A DNA stretch of 64,000 nt, taken from Litoditis marina. Its lineage: Eukaryota > Nematoda > Chromadorea > Rhabditida > Rhabditidae. Each line of letters begins with the position of its first letter. The stretch's first letter is position 1. The stretch is taken from contig OZ038434.1 in assembly GCA_964036275.1 (NCBI GenBank), forward strand, positions 39,703,279 through 39,767,278, given 5' to 3'. The position numbers and the translations under genes are program-made. The notes below the pieces were generated by a model. The model saw only the letters and a program-made list of their open reading frames with translations, ran no database searches and was not told where the DNA came from. Shown piece after piece: positions 62,901 to 64,000 of the stretch.

Positions 62901-63739
62901 ACCTTACTGGTGTGTGTCTAAACTGTAAGCGAGTCAAAATGAGTCTAAACTATAAATGACTATAAACGTTTTCAGGCGTGTGAGAAGATCGGTTCCGGCT
63001 GCAACAACAGATGGATCTCGCGCAAGGAGCACAATCCTCACATTGAGTTGAGGGAGGCTGCCGGCAAGGGTCAGGGGGTGTTCGCGACCGCCCTCATCAA
63101 GAAGGTACGCTTTTATTAGATTAAAGAAGAACGATTATGTGGACCAATCCCGTTACATCGGTCCTTTAACCTGAAATTGAAAAATGTATTGCTGTTTAAA
63201 GGACGGAAGCGTTGCGATTGGACCACATAATCGTGCTTCTTCAATAATAAGAATATTATTGTATTTTGCGTTGAAATACCTGATAATCCCACCTGATGAT
63301 ATGGTAAATAAGAATGACATGTGGCTTTGGTTCATACCCATAGATTGGCGAACGTCAGGGAATGTTCGCTATCGCCCTCATCTACAATTATCATTAAAAT
63401 ACATTAAAAATCTACCTTTTAAATGTCGCACAGTTTGAATACAGGTGTCTAGATTTTAGATTTTACAGGTGTAAAATTATAGATTTTAATGTAATCTTAT
63501 TATCATTCGTACGAATGATAATAAGATTAAATTAAAATCTATAATTTTTCTGTCTTTCAGTTTAAATATGTTCAGAACGACCACGTGGCCGAGTACGCAG
63601 GGGAGATCATCAGCGTTCGCGAGAAGCAGCGTCGGATTCAGATGTCGGCGACGGCGAGGAACGACGAGGAGAAGCACTACATGATGGAGCTGGACAGCGG
63701 ACGATTCATCGACTGCCGCCACAAGGGAAACATTGCGCG
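50996..63739 (+). CDS. mes-4: NSD/MES-4-like histone H3K36 methyltransferase, partial
   Basis: Twenty-two exons join in phase: 50996-51088 (exon may begin at 50956), 51717-51809, 52216-52318, 53290-53353, 53619-53691, 53921-54008, 54634-54706, 55391-55479, 56088-56132, 56812-56969, 57411-57534, 58153-58271, 58709-58807, 59090-59168, 59680-59773, 60311-60367, 60732-60895, 61220-61299, 61530-61610, 62554-62625, 62976-63104 and 63561-63739, giving 718 residues before the edge. An unfamiliar acidic N-terminus (1-250) is followed by PHD-type zinc fingers (about 257-455; LCFVCQKA, CPLHHCSLC, CGDCYRSFHEKC, FCSRCIMAYHPEC), a PWWP-like segment (about 453-505; FFPC replaces the usual WWP), AWS (588-640; CECK, NSKCTNRDLLQDC) and SET (from 640; GQGVFATALIKK, EYAGEII, DCRHKGNIAR). 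The rest of SET and post-SET lie beyond the window. NSD enzymes methylate H3K36; MES-4 maintains germline chromatin in C. elegans. The symbol is by domain order only. A second possible start is the ATG at 51717, directly after an acceptor. Confidence 0.87.
51541..51655. repeat. Foldback MITE (GACGATTATGTGG ends), good copy
   Basis: Ends AAAGCAGGACGATTATGTGG and CCACATAATCGTCCTTATT; internal facing TTTAAACTGCAATTG and TTGCAGTTTAAAGG. It lies in intron 1 of the SET gene. Confidence 0.85.
52560..52632 (+). repeat. 22-bp tandem repeat, about three units
   Basis: The unit AAAAGTGAGCATGAGCAGCC plus CC is repeated three times. A single diverged unit (GAGTACGAGCAGCCCCGG) lies at about 37060. It is in intron 3 of the SET gene. 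Confidence 0.85.
57011..57177. repeat. Abundant MITE with CCAGTAAGG ends, good copy
   Basis: Reads from GGCCAGTAAGGTCTGACTG to CAACTTTACTGGTGTATG, with AAAAAGTAGTCCGTTTT words in both halves. It lies in intron 10 of the SET gene. Confidence 0.75.
57878..57897 (+). repeat. Poly-G run
   Basis: About 14 consecutive G residues in intron 11 of the SET gene; no other structure around it. Confidence 0.9.
59727..59916 (+). repeat. 95-bp tandem duplication over an exon end
   Basis: Copy 1 (59727-59821) starts inside exon 15 and runs through its donor into the intron; copy 2 (59822-59916) repeats it with about three mismatches. Copy 2 repeats the coding end (ESMRVGQKAIAKYLNS) and the GTCAGT donor, but has no acceptor of its own immediately before it. 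The duplicated coding part is the start of the PWWP-like segment. Confidence 0.92.
60507..60662. repeat. Abundant MITE with ACTGGTATATG end
   Basis: Begins CATACCTCAGTAATTGTCCG and ends AATCTTACTGGTATATG, with AAACGGACTACCTTTTAG inside. It lies in intron 16 of the SET gene. Confidence 0.7.
61646..61839 (+). mobile_element. SINE-like element with tRNA promoter boxes, copy 7
   Basis: The A box TAGCGCAGTGG is intact near 61754 but the B box is decayed (GCTCGGTTTC). Head GGCGTCGCCAACGG and tail AAGTTTGGCACCCC are clear. It lies in intron 19 of the SET gene. Confidence 0.75.
61927..62055. repeat. MITE family with TCACGTGA near both ends (copy)
   Basis: Starts ACTGTTAGTCAATTACAC, contains CAGTCACGTGAAGC, and ends TGACTATTCTATTTACTTTT. 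It lies in intron 19 of the SET gene. Confidence 0.7.
63123..63240. repeat. Foldback MITE (GATTATGTGG ends), copy
   Basis: Ends AAAGAAGAACGATTATGTGG and CCACATAATCGTGCTTCTT; internal CCTTTAACCTGAAATTG against TTGCTGTTTAAAGG. It lies in intron 21 of the SET gene. Confidence 0.8.
63478..63548. repeat. Short near-perfect palindrome
   Basis: The words ATTATAGATTTTAATGTAATC and their complement, centred on CGTACG near 63510, form a stem of about 33 bp just before exon 22 of the SET gene. Confidence 0.8.
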
Positions 63740-64000
63740 GTCAGTGGTTGTGGTTTGTAGTTTGATGCCAGGGATGACCAAAATTTTGACCGGCCTTGCG
63801 GCCAAAACGCGCCCTAAAAATTGTAACATCGTGAATAGTCAAAAACAAGCTTATTTCAAGTAGAAGTTAGAATTCAACGAAATCTTCCTGATTTTCTTCT
63901 CTTTTTTCAATATTTCGGCCCCTTGGGGCTCAAAACGACCCCCTCCCCCCCCCTTTGAAAAACTTTGGTAATCCCTGGTTTGTTCTCGTCACCAACATGT

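Overview
This is nuclear DNA of a nematode, most likely a rhabditid. Introns end in the nematode-type TTTCAG acceptor, two genes encode classic nematode cuticle collagens, and several start codons sit just after an acceptor with no upstream exon, as expected for spliced-leader trans-splicing. The genus cannot be named from the sequence. All exon models were built by hand from splice sites and reading phase; the four complete genes stay in frame from start to stop.

Layout: (1) 2652-5054, minus: a LIM-domain gene, partial, closest in pattern to FHL/LIM-9 proteins. (2) 8219-10435, minus: a complete 294-residue cuticle collagen in five exons. (3) 16427-20568, plus: a complete 283-residue cuticle collagen in seven exons, with two decayed copies of its third exon in intron 2. 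(4) 24551-30113, plus: a small secreted Gly/Cys-rich protein, 155 residues, four exons, 20 cysteines. (5) 36445-48708, plus: an equilibrative nucleoside transporter (ENT/SLC29), 473 residues in 15 small exons spread over 12 kb. (6) 50996 to beyond 63739, plus: an NSD/MES-4-like histone H3K36 methyltransferase with zinc fingers, a degenerate PWWP-like segment, AWS and SET; it runs on past the window.

The genes look unrelated in function (cytoskeleton, cuticle, secreted matrix, nucleoside uptake, chromatin), so no operon or pathway logic is evident. The two collagens are divergently arranged and share nearly the same C-terminal tail.

Most of the remaining DNA is repeats: at least ten families of short, often palindromic MITE-like elements, a tRNA-promoter-bearing family with seven copies, a separate SINE-like element, a 255-bp solo LTR with a 5-bp target duplication, a 1.7-kb element with terminal inverted repeats, and several long foldbacks. 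One inverted pair (13.5/14.3 kb) carries a matching open reading frame that looks protein-coding. No rRNA, CRISPR or convincing functional tRNA gene was seen.
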